Source of the DNA: JBBRMW01 sp965246845
GTDB taxonomy: Bacteria; Chloroflexota; Anaerolineae; Aggregatilineales; UBA2796
Length of the DNA: 64,000 nt
Assembly (NCBI GenBank): GCA_965246845.1
Contig: CBDFFR010000010.1
Span: 62,001 to 126,000 of the forward strand
Direction of reading: 5' to 3'
The translations under genes were made by a program, and so were the position numbers. A model generated the notes under the pieces. That model was not told the origin of the DNA, searched no databases, and saw only the letters and a list, made by a program, of their open reading frames with translations. How positions within the stretch are numbered: the stretch's first letter is position 1; every line of letters starts with the position of its first letter. Below are positions 16,956-26,407 of this stretch, one piece after another.

Positions 16956-19563
16956 CTAGCCCAGATCATCCTCGGCATAGTCGTCCATCGGCACGATGCC
17001 GTTGACATCATCCAGCACCTCGTCCTCGCCATCCGGGACATCCTCGACCGCCGCGAGGTTTTCCTCGATGATCGGTATTTCTTCGCCTTCCTCGCCGATC
17101 ACGACCGGGATTTCATCGCTCTGCACGACGGCGACGCTGACGATATGGTCCTTGCGTCCGAGGTCCATTACCTTAACGCCCATCGCCGCACGCCCAATCA
17201 GCCGGATTTCATGCGCCGGGGTGCGCAGCGCGACGCCCTGATGCGTGATCACGGTGATGTCCGCACGCGCGTCCTTGAGCGCCTCCACGCCGATAATCGT
17301 CCCAAACTTACCCTCGGTTGCCGAGCGTGCAATCGTCAGCACACCGAAGCCGAAGCGTCCGCGCGCGGGGTACTGCATCGCCGGGGAACGCTTGCCGAAG
17401 CCGTTGGCAGTCACGATCAGGACGGTTTGCGTGGTCTCGTTCAGGATCGCGAGGCCGGCCAGTTTGTCGCCTTCGCGCAGCCGCATCGCGTTCACGCCGC
17501 GCGCCGTGCGCCCCATCACGCGTACTTCCTTCTCATCGAAGCGCAGGGCATAGCCGCGCGCCGTGACGAGCAGAATATTATCGTACCCGGACGTGCGGTA
17601 AACCCAGCCCAGTTCGTCACCTGGTTCCATATCGATGGCGATCAGGCCGCTGGCGCGCACGGCCTCGAAGCTGCTAATCTCCACGCGCTTGATACGCCCC
17701 TGCCGCGTGCAGAGGACGAAATAGCCGCTCTCGAAATCCTCGACGTGCGCAATCGCGGTGATTTTCTCATCCGACTCGAGCGGCAGGATATTGTTGATCG
17801 GCGTCCCCTTGCCGTTGCGGTCGGCCTCCGGGACCTGATAGGCGCGTTCGGCGTAGACCTTGCCCTTGTTGGAGAAGAACAGGCAGTGTTCGAGCGAATT
17901 GGCGCTGAACAGATACTTCACGGCGTCTTCTTCGCGCGTGGTCATGCCGTTGACACCCTTGCCGCCGCGCATCTGCGAACGGTAAAGGGTCGCGGGCGTG
18001 CGCTTGATGTAACCGCGCCCGGTGATCGAGATCAAAATCTCCTCGTCGCGCACGAAATCAGCTTCGTTGAATTCGCCGAGCGCGTGATAGTCGATCATCG
18101 TGCGCCGTCCGTCGCCATATTTCTCCGTGAGCGCGGCGAGGTCGGTTTTGATGACGGCGAGGACCTTTTCCGGCGTGCCGAGCAGGTCCAGCAGGAAGTC
18201 GATACGGGACTTGACCTGATCGTACTCTTCGTTGATCTTCTGCTGTTCGAGGCTGGCGATGCGCCGCAGTTGCAGGTCGAGGATCGCCTGCGCCTGCGCT
18301 TCGCTCAGGTCGAAATTCGCCATGAGCGAGGCACGCGCGTCGTCGGTATCGGCAGCGGCGCGGATCGTGCGGATGATCTCATCGATACTGCCAAGCGCCT
18401 TGAGGTAGCCTTCGAGGATGTGCGCGCGGGCGCGGGCGTTCTTCAGTTCAAATTCGCTGCGGCGGGTGATCACCTCGCGGCGGTGTTCGACCCAGATTTG
18501 CAGCGCGCGTTTGAGCGGGAGCGTGCGCGGCTCACCATTGACCAGCGCGAGGATTTGCACGCTGAACGTGCTTTGCAATTGCGTGTGCTTGTAAAGCTGG
18601 TTGAGGACCTTTTGCGGCTGCGCGGTGCGCTTGAGTTCGACCACGATTGCCATGCCGTTGCGGTCGGATTCGTCGCGCAGGTCGCTGATCTGATCGATCT
18701 TGCCGTCGCGCACGAGGTCGACCATGCGCTCGATCACCGAGACCTTGTTGGTCTGGTACGGAATTTCGGTGAAGACGATGCGGTATCGGTCGCCGCGCAT
18801 TTCCTCGATTTCGGCCTTCGCGCGCACGATAAGGTGTCCGCGCCCGGTCGCGTACATCTCGCGCAATTCCCCCCCGCCGATGATCGTTGCGCCCGTCGGG
18901 AAATCCGGCGCGGTGACGAACTGCATCAGGTCATCGACGCTGACTTCATCCAGCCGATCATAATTATCGATGATATGCGCAATCGCAGCGTTCAATTCGC
19001 GCAGATTGTGCGGCGGGATGTTCGTCGCCATGCCGACTGCGATCCCGCTCGTGCCGTTGAGCAGCAGGTTCGGCAGCCCGGCGGGCAAGACAAGCGGTTC
19101 CTGCATCGTGCCGTCGTAGTTGTCCCCGAAATTGACGGTGTTGGCGTTCAGGTCCGTCAGCAGTTCTTCGGCCATGCGCGTCAGCCGCGCTTCGGTATAG
19201 CGCATCGCTGCCGGGCTGTCGCCATCGACGCTGCCGAAGTTGCCCTGTCCATCGACCAGCGGGTAGCGCATCGAGAAATCCTGCGCCATGCGCGCCATCG
19301 CTTCATAGACCGCCGAGTCGCCGTGCGGGTGATATTTACCCAGCACGTCACCGACGATACGCGCGCTTTTTTGTAGCCGCTGTTCGCGCCGCAAGCCCAT
19401 ATCGTACATCGTGTATAGAATGCGACGGGTGAACGGGTTTCAGCCCGTCTCGCGCATCCGGGAGCGCACGCGACACGATCACGCTCATTGCGTAATCGAG
19501 GAAGCTGCCGCGCATCTCGTCGTCGATCCTGATGGGCCTGATTGTCCCTGTTGCCATCGCCAT
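16956..19563 (-). CDS. gyrA: DNA gyrase subunit A, interrupted by a one-base frameshift
   Basis: About 868 residues once repaired. The N-terminus (ATG 19563, TGTIRPIRIDDEMRGSFLDY, then ALPDARDGLKPVH) is in one frame; the rest (YTMYDMGLRREQRLQKSARI onward) is in another. The break is at the GGG run 19427-19429: removing one base restores ...KPVHRRILYTMYDMG..., the invariant GyrA sequence. The catalytic Tyr lies in AAMRYTEARLT. The C-terminal beta-pinwheel contains a GyrA box-like SQMRGGKGVNG. An essential gene is not expected to be broken, so an assembly or homopolymer error is the most likely cause. The acidic tail (EENLAAVEDVPDGEDEVLDD) is typical of GyrA. Confidence 0.9.
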
Positions 19564-19737
19564 AGAATGTGTTCTCAAATTCGTGAATGAGGTGCGAAAA
19601 CCGGGTCGCACGAACGCCGATTTTCTAGTACCTATTGTACCCCAATCAAGCACATTTTACGAGCGTCAGGCAAGCATTTTGAAACATATATTCTATTAAA
19701 TTTAAACGCTTTCCTGACGCTTTGAAATGGACCTGAT

Positions 19738-20808
19738 TCACGCCGTCAATGAGACGCCCAGCAGATGCAGCGCGACCTCTTCAAGCGCGCTCGCGGAGCC
19801 GGTATAAACCCAGGTCGTGAAGGTATCCGTGCTTGTGCTGCGCCCGGTGCTGCCGCCAATGGTCTGGCCGTTGCATTCCAGTTCGCCATAACCATCGAAC
19901 ATCCCGCCGCCATTGTAGAAATGCACCGATTGCCCGTAGCGCCCCGGCGTGGCGGGCGGCTCATCCGCGTAAACCGACGAGGGATTGTTGGGAAAATGAC
20001 GAATGAACAGCGCGGAGCGGCGCTCATCCAGATTCTGGAAGTACGCCAGCTTGCCCGTGACGTGCGCCGCCTTGTAACCAACTTTGTACTGGTGGCTGCC
20101 CGTCACCGTCACGCGGATCGCGCCGCCGCGCACATGCAGCGCATCGCTCACCGGGTCGCCGAAATAGGGGACCGCTTCCAGCGGCGGCGCAGCGGGGATG
20201 ATCGCCACCCCGCCGAGTGGAACCTGAAACACGTTCCAGCTTTCGGCCATCAGGTGCGCGCCCGCCATTTGCCGGAGCGTGACCGTTTGCGAATAGCCTG
20301 TGAACTGTACCGAATGCGAGAGCGTATGATAGGCCTGTACAGCGCGCAGCGGGTCATCGGCAGGCTGGATTGTCGACTCCAGATCGAGCGATACCGAGCG
20401 TGTGCCGAGGTTGTAGGCTTGCATCGTGAGCGATTGTGCGAGCATCCAGCGCTGGCGGTCGACCTGTGTGAGTATGAAGCTGCCGGGGTCCATCTGCGGG
20501 GGGAGGTCGAAGGTCTCCTCGTTTCGGAAGCGGTCGGTCATATTGAATTGCACTTCGGGCGCGATCCAGAAGCGGTCCCCGCCGATGTTCCACTGCCCGG
20601 ATTCCAGAAGCGCAGCGAAGGACTCCGGCTGCGCAAGCGTCGGTTCGATCCAGCCGATGCTGCGCCCACCAATGAATGGACCGAAGAGGCGTCCTCCGCG
20701 CTGGCAGATGACAATCTGCGCGCCGCCTTGCAGGTCCAGCACGCCGAACGGAATATGCGCCGCTTCCAGTGTGCGGCAAAGCTGCGCGAAATCAGGAATA
20801 TTGCTCAT
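19738..20808 (-). CDS. Conserved protein of unknown function (possible DUF6786-type)
   Basis: 356 residues, no signal peptide or TM. It is beta-rich with many aromatic and Gly residues (IGWIEPTLAQPESFAALLES; MDPGSFILTQVDRQRWMLAQ; NNPSSVYADEPPATPGRYGQ; HFYNGGGMFDGYGELECNGQ). The layout resembles aldose-epimerase-like or supersandwich carbohydrate-binding folds and the DUF6786 family, but this is recognition by eye only. It stands alone, with 70 nt to the MOSC gene on the same strand. The 174-nt gap to gyrA is AT-rich and contains TACAAT on the minus strand as a likely gyrA -10 box. Confidence 0.5.
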   Translation of the reverse strand: MSNIPDFAQLCRTLEAAHIPFGVLDLQGGAQIVICQRGGRLFGPFIGGRSIGWIEPTLAQPESFAALLESGQWNIGGDRFWIAPEVQFNMTDRFRNEETFDLPPQMDPGSFILTQVDRQRWMLAQSLTMQAYNLGTRSVSLDLESTIQPADDPLRAVQAYHTLSHSVQFTGYSQTVTLRQMAGAHLMAESWNVFQVPLGGVAIIPAAPPLEAVPYFGDPVSDALHVRGGAIRVTVTGSHQYKVGYKAAHVTGKLAYFQNLDERRSALFIRHFPNNPSSVYADEPPATPGRYGQSVHFYNGGGMFDGYGELECNGQTIGGSTGRSTSTDTFTTWVYTGSASALEEVALHLLGVSLTA

Positions 20809-20879
20809 GATACGGTTCTCCCAAAATTGATTTAGGGATCGTATCAGCGGCAGGTGTTCGCTCCCAATTCGGTGCGCGG

Positions 20880-21707
20880 CTACCCTGCGAAGTCAGGCTT
20901 GTATTCGATCACATCCAGCGGATCGCCAAGCTGCATAATCCCGCCTGTAGTGCGCGGGATCAAATTCTGCCCGAAATAGGGGAAGCCTTTCGCGTTCTTC
21001 GGGCGATAGCGCAAGAGGGTCCGCATCGGCTCCAGTCCGCGTTCGGCAGTCTCCTGATTGGTGGTCGGGATCGGGCAGCGCGCGCACGGCTTCACTACCT
21101 CGAAAATCGTATCCCCGATGCTGATGCGCTGCCAGGTATCTTCAGCGTAGGCATCCACATTGCGAACAACAATATTCGTGCGGAAGCGGTTCATCGGGAT
21201 CGGGTTCGGGAGCCGCGTATTGAGGTCCGCAAGCGAGGCTTCGGAGATGAGCAGCAGCGGGTAGCCATCCGAAAACCCGGTTTCGTCGGTGGGCTTGAGC
21301 GCATAAGCCGGATCGAGGGTTCGATGATTGTCTTCGGTCATGCGGACGAGGCGCAACGGCGTTCCCAGAAAGCGCGTCAGCCACGCAGCGGGTTCTTCGC
21401 CCAGATCGTGCGCGTCGCTCGTCTCGTCCCAGAGGCTCACATGCCGGACCGGACCCGTGAATGCCAGAGACAGCACGAGCGGCGGCATCTCCGGCACGGT
21501 GAGGGTCAGGCGTTCGTTGCGCAGTTCGGTACGGATGAGCGCCATACGCGGCAGTTCGCGCTGTGTCTGCGCGACGCCCGCGCGGTCGGTGATCATCCAT
21601 TCGCGATCATAGAGGAACCCGCGTGCGCCAATTGCGCGCCGCTCGTGCGAGATACCCCGGCACGATTTGACCGGATAGGTGTATATTCCCGAAACAGAGC
21701 CGATCAC
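20880..21707 (-). CDS. MOSC domain protein (mARC-like)
   Basis: 275 residues: N-terminal MOSC beta-barrel domain (VSGIYTYPVKSCRGISHERR; GFLYDREWMITD) and C-terminal MOSC domain (LLISEASLADLNTRL; MNRFRTNIVV) with the conserved Cys in VVKPCARCPIPTT that coordinates molybdenum in mARC and YcbX proteins. Probably a molybdenum-cofactor-dependent reductase of N-hydroxylated compounds or a carrier protein. moaA elsewhere in the window (39035) makes part of the same cofactor. Confidence 0.88.
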   Translation of the reverse strand: MIGSVSGIYTYPVKSCRGISHERRAIGARGFLYDREWMITDRAGVAQTQRELPRMALIRTELRNERLTLTVPEMPPLVLSLAFTGPVRHVSLWDETSDAHDLGEEPAAWLTRFLGTPLRLVRMTEDNHRTLDPAYALKPTDETGFSDGYPLLLISEASLADLNTRLPNPIPMNRFRTNIVVRNVDAYAEDTWQRISIGDTIFEVVKPCARCPIPTTNQETAERGLEPMRTLLRYRPKNAKGFPYFGQNLIPRTTGGIMQLGDPLDVIEYKPDFAG

Positions 21708-21746
21708 GGTTTATCCTTTTTGCTTCAATCCAGCAGATTTATGAAT

Positions 21747-21932
21747 TCAAAAACGAGCGGGAACTTCTTCGCCAGCAGCGATCATATCATTGACGTGGCA
21801 GCGGATCGCATCGCGAATATTGGCAAGCGCTTCTTCTACCGTTTTTCCTTCGCTAAAACATCCCGGCAGGCTGGGAACTTCAACGATAAACATATCGCCT
21901 TCAGTGTCTTTCATGACGATTACCTGGCGCAT
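21747..21932 (-). CDS. Orphan HicB-family antitoxin-like protein
   Basis: 61 residues with the HicB N-terminal fold: an FIVEVPSLPGCFSEGKTVEEAL core followed by ALANIRDAIRCHVNDMIAAG. HicB normally neutralises a HicA RNase encoded next to it. Here 39 nt separate it from the MOSC gene and 64 nt from the GH38 gene, leaving no room for a hicA of about 60 codons. It also lacks the C-terminal DNA-binding extension of longer HicBs. It may be a solitary regulator or a remnant. Confidence 0.75.
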   Translation of the reverse strand: MRQVIVMKDTEGDMFIVEVPSLPGCFSEGKTVEEALANIRDAIRCHVNDMIAAGEEVPARF

Positions 21933-21996
21933 CAGATCGTCTCCTGAGTTGAGTCTATCACGGTTTTACGTTGTGATTCAAGGAATGCTCCGCAAG

Positions 21997-24441
21997 TTAA
22001 TCATGAAACCAGAACGTGAGAATATTGCCCGGCGCGGCGTAGAATTCGACCGCGCCGCTGGCTTCGACGGCCAGCTTGCCACCCGTCGTCGTCTCGTCCA
22101 ACTGACACACCTCGCACTGTGCGAACCTACGAATTGGCGTCAGCTTCACCAGAATTTCCTGCGCTGAATAATTGAAGCCACGCAGGATGAAGCCGCCGCG
22201 CTCTGCATCATCGGGCAGCTTTGCGGCGGTGAGCCGAAAGCGTGAGTCGGAAACGCTTGCGAGGCTGCCCCGTTCCGGCAAGGGCTGCGCTTCGCCCGAC
22301 CGGAAGCGGCGTAACGGCTCGGCACGCAGCGGACCTTCCGAATATGCCCACGCTTCATCGAAGCAGCCGGGACCGAACGCCACCGGAATCAGGCTGAATT
22401 CGGCGGCGTTGTCGCCGAGGAGCGCCGCGCTGTGGTCCTCGCTCGACGCAGTGTAGTCGTCGCGTTCGGCATCGCGCGTTGAAACGTCCTCCGCTTTGTG
22501 TAGCATGTATACCGAGCGCAGCAGCGTCAGCGCGATTTCCGATTGCTCCAGATCGTTGGTGAGTATTTCCACTTCGGGCAGGCCACGATTGGCGATCACC
22601 AGCCCATTATGTGGCGTTTCCGGGTCGAAGACGCCGACGAATGCCTTTTGCGAGAGCGTACCGAGCGGCGTCTCTGCCCAGCCTTCCGGCGGGGAGAGCG
22701 GCGGCAGGTCCTGTATCGGAAGCTCGCGCACCTCGAAAGTTCCATCGTAATGGGCGGTTTGCGCATTGAATGGGAGCGGAAAATGCGCGCGAACGCGATG
22801 ATCGACCAGCGTGTTGTGGATCGTTACGCGCACATCGAGGCGCGGCACACCTTGAACGGCGAGCAATTCGATGTCGGCCAACAGGTATGTGACCGGATGC
22901 AGTACATCGAGGACGGCCATCTCCGGTGTGGTATCGATGTTCAGGCGAACGGTGTATTTCAAGCGCTGATAATACGGCGTGTGTTCGCTTTCGATCAGCG
23001 TCGTATCGAGATCGCGCGAGGTGTGAATGCCACGCCCGACCGGGGCATGGCTGCGCACATCGCCCTGATCGCCTTCGCTGACAAGGAGCATCAGGCGCGG
23101 ATAATCGACCCCGCGCAGCTTATCGGTCAGCGTCAGCGTCGGTCCGGCGGGGTCCACCTTGCCACGCACGAATTCGTTTTCAATGACGAGATCGCCATCC
23201 TGCGGCGTGAGTGCTTCCGGTGCGAAATCGGCTTTGCAGAGCGCGTAGCCGAGCGGCGGCACATCGCGCGCAATGAGCGTGAGCAGCGGTTCGCCATATT
23301 GCACGAGTTCGGTGCGCGCCGTGCTGCTGGGATTGTAGATAACCGCGCCAAAATCCTCATCACCCAGATACGCGCTATCGACGTACTGCGAAAGCCCAAT
23401 CAGCGAAAAACCAGCGAGCGTATCCGCAAGCTGCATACTCTCGCGGAAGCGCGCCGCGACATCGGGGAGCGCGTCGGCAGTCGCTTCGCCGCCCAGAATT
23501 TCCGTCGTCTGGTTTTCGAGCAACCTGCGCCATGCCAGCCGCATCGCGGCGGGTTCGCGCCGCGCGGTCTGCGGCAGCAAGAGCGATTCGAGCGCGGCGA
23601 AGGGTTCCATCCAGCGCGTGAGCAGGATTTCGGCAGCGTGGTTGCGCTGCTTGAGCGGCATTTGCGCGGAGAGCCGCCCCTGCGCCACCGGGAAGCGCTG
23701 CGGGCGGCGCAGTTCACCACCGACGCGCGGCAGGTCGGCGCTGAATCCTTGCAGATAGGCGCTCAGGGTACTGCTCGCGACGCGATCCGGTCCACCCTCG
23801 TTCATCAGGCGTGTGACGCGCGCCTCGAGCGGATACGCGCTGAAAAAATAGAGCAGATCGCCGCCCCTCGTCTGCGGGACAAGCACGGCGCGGAACTCCT
23901 CAAGCGAACGGAATTCACGCTGCGTATAGGCCAGCGCGACCGACATCCCGCCCGGCGAAGACCAGATCAATTCGGGCGGTTCATCGCCCAATCCGTGCGT
24001 GATGAGCGCGGACTCGATCCCGAAGCGGCGCAAAAGCTGCGGCAATTGCGCGCTATGCCCGGAGCCGCCGGGCAAATAGCCGACCTTGAACGGTTGCCCG
24101 AATAGCCCCGCGGTTTCCAGCCCGATTTGCAGGTTGCGAATGAGCGCTTCGCCACCCGCGAGGATCGAATCGGGGAGCGCGTACCACGGTCCGATCAGCA
24201 GCCGCCCCTCCGCAGCCAGCGTTTCGATCCGGTCGTAGGCTTCCGGTCGGAACATCAGGTAATCTTCGATCAGGACCGCACTCCCGCCGAGAATCACGGA
24301 GCGCACCGCGCCGCGCTCTAATGCGTCGAGCAGCGCCTCCATTTCGGAGAGCCAGTATAGCCGTCCGCGACTGGCCGAAAATGAGCCGCGCTTCCACTCG
24401 ACAAAAGGGACCAGATGGATCGTGTATTGCGCGCGGTTCAT
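21997..24441 (-). CDS. GH38 alpha-mannosidase homologue lacking catalytic residues
   Basis: 814 residues. The GH38 framework is clear: GPWYALPDSILAGGEALIRN, GHSAQLPQLLRRFGIESAL, the FFSAYPLEARVTRLMN helix region, and a C-terminal beta-sandwich (LVIENEFVRGKVDPAGPTLT; YQRLKYTVRLNID). The catalytic parts are not intact. The zinc motif HxHWD at the N-terminus reads FVEWK (IHLVPFVEWKRG), and the nucleophile motif PDSFGHS reads PGGSGHS. The His of the HRGT element in the middle of the domain is also absent (RFPVAQGRLSAQ). The protein has normal length and an open frame, so it is likely kept for binding or regulation, not hydrolysis. It overlaps the EamA gene by 4 nt (ATGA). Confidence 0.8.
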   Translation of the reverse strand: MNRAQYTIHLVPFVEWKRGSFSASRGRLYWLSEMEALLDALERGAVRSVILGGSAVLIEDYLMFRPEAYDRIETLAAEGRLLIGPWYALPDSILAGGEALIRNLQIGLETAGLFGQPFKVGYLPGGSGHSAQLPQLLRRFGIESALITHGLGDEPPELIWSSPGGMSVALAYTQREFRSLEEFRAVLVPQTRGGDLLYFFSAYPLEARVTRLMNEGGPDRVASSTLSAYLQGFSADLPRVGGELRRPQRFPVAQGRLSAQMPLKQRNHAAEILLTRWMEPFAALESLLLPQTARREPAAMRLAWRRLLENQTTEILGGEATADALPDVAARFRESMQLADTLAGFSLIGLSQYVDSAYLGDEDFGAVIYNPSSTARTELVQYGEPLLTLIARDVPPLGYALCKADFAPEALTPQDGDLVIENEFVRGKVDPAGPTLTLTDKLRGVDYPRLMLLVSEGDQGDVRSHAPVGRGIHTSRDLDTTLIESEHTPYYQRLKYTVRLNIDTTPEMAVLDVLHPVTYLLADIELLAVQGVPRLDVRVTIHNTLVDHRVRAHFPLPFNAQTAHYDGTFEVRELPIQDLPPLSPPEGWAETPLGTLSQKAFVGVFDPETPHNGLVIANRGLPEVEILTNDLEQSEIALTLLRSVYMLHKAEDVSTRDAERDDYTASSEDHSAALLGDNAAEFSLIPVAFGPGCFDEAWAYSEGPLRAEPLRRFRSGEAQPLPERGSLASVSDSRFRLTAAKLPDDAERGGFILRGFNYSAQEILVKLTPIRRFAQCEVCQLDETTTGGKLAVEASGAVEFYAAPGNILTFWFHD

Positions 24442-25382
24442 CGGCTCCGTACCTTGCGCACTTCTTCGCGCGTGGAAAGGATGAGCGCCCCCGCGATGAA
24501 CAGGCCGCCGACGAGTTGCAGTGGGAACGGGACTTCGGAGAGAAACAGCGCCGCGAGGATCGCGCTGCCAATCGGCTCACCGAGGACGGTCAGGCTGACA
24601 TAGGCCGCCGACAGAAAGCCGAGCGCGTAATTATACGAGGTATGCCCGATAAGCTGCGGAATGAGCGCGAGCAGCGTCATCCACAGGTACGCGGCGGGTT
24701 GCAATCCCAGTACGCTCTTGCCGCCGAGGATCGAGAGCGCAATCAGGACCAGCGCCGCCGTCGAATAGGTGACGAAGACGTACATCGCGGTCGGCAACGT
24801 CGCGCGGAGCTGCCGTCCGAGAAGGAAGTAGCCCGCGACCGCGAATGCACCCGTGAGCGCAAGCACGTTGCCGAACATCGGCTGATTGCGCACGGGCGCG
24901 GTTCCAGCATCGCCGCCGATGCTGACGATGATGCTCCCGCCGATGCCGAGCAGCACCGCGATCAGCGTCCACACGCTCAGGCGCTCTTTCAGGATGAACG
25001 GCGCAGCGAGCGCAACCCAAAGCGGATTCGTCGTGACGAGGACGACGCTGGTAACGACGCTGGTGTATTCGAGCGAACTAATCCACGTCGCAAAGTGGAT
25101 ACCGAGCAGCATGCCGGAGAGCAACGTCAACGCGAGCGTGCGTCCACGCAGCCGCGCGAGATCCGCACGGTGGCGGCGCAGCGCGACGGGCGCAATCAGG
25201 AGCGAGGCGAGCGACATGCGAACCGCCGCAATAATCAGCGAGGGCGCGCCCGCGTTCTGCGCGAGCCGGACGAACAGCGACCCCGTAGAGACCGCTGCGA
25301 CCCCGATGATCAGGATCACATAGGGCTGCCAAAGCGGGACGGTGCGCGCTTCGAGAGGGTGAACCGCGACGGCTTCCGCCAT
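24438..25382 (-). CDS. EamA/DMT superfamily transporter
   Basis: 314 residues, ten TM helices in two EamA repeats (first from PYVILIIGVAAVSTGSLFVR; second from GNVLALTGAFAVAGYFLLGR). Each repeat ends with a typical GEPIGSAILAALFL or ERLSVWTLIAVLLGIGGSII segment. The substrate is unknown; family members export or import amino acids, nucleosides or sugar derivatives. It is translationally coupled to the GH38-like gene downstream and starts 5 nt after the thioesterase gene ends, so the three genes probably form one operon. Confidence 0.88.
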   Translation of the reverse strand: MAEAVAVHPLEARTVPLWQPYVILIIGVAAVSTGSLFVRLAQNAGAPSLIIAAVRMSLASLLIAPVALRRHRADLARLRGRTLALTLLSGMLLGIHFATWISSLEYTSVVTSVVLVTTNPLWVALAAPFILKERLSVWTLIAVLLGIGGSIIVSIGGDAGTAPVRNQPMFGNVLALTGAFAVAGYFLLGRQLRATLPTAMYVFVTYSTAALVLIALSILGGKSVLGLQPAAYLWMTLLALIPQLIGHTSYNYALGFLSAAYVSLTVLGEPIGSAILAALFLSEVPFPLQLVGGLFIAGALILSTREEVRKVRSR

Positions 25383-25386
25383 AGCG

Positions 25387-26271
25387 TTAACCCTTCACAG
25401 CGAATAGCGCATCATGGAATTCAGCGGGGACCGCACACACGGCGTCGCCCTGCGCGAAGCCAACCAGCAGACGGTCACGACCCAGCACTTCGCCCGTTTC
25501 GGCATGGGTGACTTCGTTCGTCCATTCGGCGCGTTCGCGACCTATGCCGCTCAATACAGTGTCGATGCGGATCGGGTCACGTTCGCGCGCGCTGCGCAGG
25601 TAATCGACCTCGTGGCCGATAATTCGCATCTGCACGTCACCGGGGAGCGCCTGCGCGAGTCCCGCCGCATACGTCGCTTCGCGCCACGCGCTTTCACACC
25701 ACCCGACGTAAACGGCATTGTTGACGATGCCCGCAAGGTCGATTTCGGAATAGTCCGCGCGACGCAGGGTGGTATGATGCGGCGCGTCGGCGTGCGCCTG
25801 CCGCTCCGGGATCGCCAGATCGATGGGTTCCTGTGTCTCGTCGGGCGTGAACATCCCGGTGAATTCCGGCGGGACACGCTCCGGGCGCAAGGTCTGCGCG
25901 TTGATGTACACCCAATCGTGCCGCGCCCGCAAAACGCGCCTGCCATCGCTGACCCGGCGCAGATCGTACTCGCGGTTGGACGCGACGCGCCGAATATCGC
26001 TAATCCAGGTATGCAGTTCCAGTTCGTCGGCGCGGCGCACGGGGTCCTCGATGCGCAGTTGCAGCCGCCGCACCACCCAGAATTGATTGCGGCTCATATA
26101 CCAATCGAGCGTGAAGCCGTATGCGCCGCTGGCCTGCGTCGCGCCTTCTTCCAGGTAATTGAGCAGAGTCGCGCCGCGTACTGTCTGATCCGCGCCAGCT
26201 TCATAACTGCGCACTGTGAACCGCCACCGTTGATCGAACGCCATAACTCGAAATTCGCTTTGCTTATGCAC
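25387..26271 (-). CDS. Acyl-ACP/acyl-CoA thioesterase, double hotdog fold
   Basis: 294 residues with two hotdog domains. The first carries EAGADQTVRGATLLNYLEEG with SGAYGFTLDWYMSRNQFWVV, a pattern of the acyl-ACP thioesterase (FatA/FatB-like) family. The second carries YSEIDLAGIVNNAVYVGWCE, where the N-N-x-Y motif follows the catalytic Asp position. It probably releases free fatty acids from ACP. Start GTG 26271 is preferred because a TATAAT ends 8 nt upstream, implying a leaderless transcript; an ATG at 26244 is possible. Confidence 0.8.
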   Translation of the reverse strand: MHKQSEFRVMAFDQRWRFTVRSYEAGADQTVRGATLLNYLEEGATQASGAYGFTLDWYMSRNQFWVVRRLQLRIEDPVRRADELELHTWISDIRRVASNREYDLRRVSDGRRVLRARHDWVYINAQTLRPERVPPEFTGMFTPDETQEPIDLAIPERQAHADAPHHTTLRRADYSEIDLAGIVNNAVYVGWCESAWREATYAAGLAQALPGDVQMRIIGHEVDYLRSARERDPIRIDTVLSGIGRERAEWTNEVTHAETGEVLGRDRLLVGFAQGDAVCAVPAEFHDALFAVKG

Positions 26272-26279
26272 TGGACGCG

Positions 26280-26308
26280 ATTATAGCCTTCGCCCTGCAT
26301 AAACCCAA
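26280..26308 (-). promoter_or_regulatory. Promoter for a probably leaderless thioesterase operon transcript
   Basis: Minus strand TTGGGT (26308-26303), 17-nt spacer, TATAAT (26285-26280), then 8 nt to the GTG at 26271. The transcript would start at or within one or two bases of the start codon. Confidence 0.5.
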
Positions 26309-26407
26309 AGGGCGCGAATTCACAAAAGTTTCACGCAAAGCACGGCAAACAAACCTATACTTACAGGTAGCTACCGAATTACGTCACGCAGTCATAAGCA
26401 GGTCCCC

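Noticed and set aside
19348..19653. Separate small gene overlapping gyrA
   Set aside because: It is the N-terminus of GyrA in the frame before the one-base shift; the tail after KPVH is out-of-frame text.
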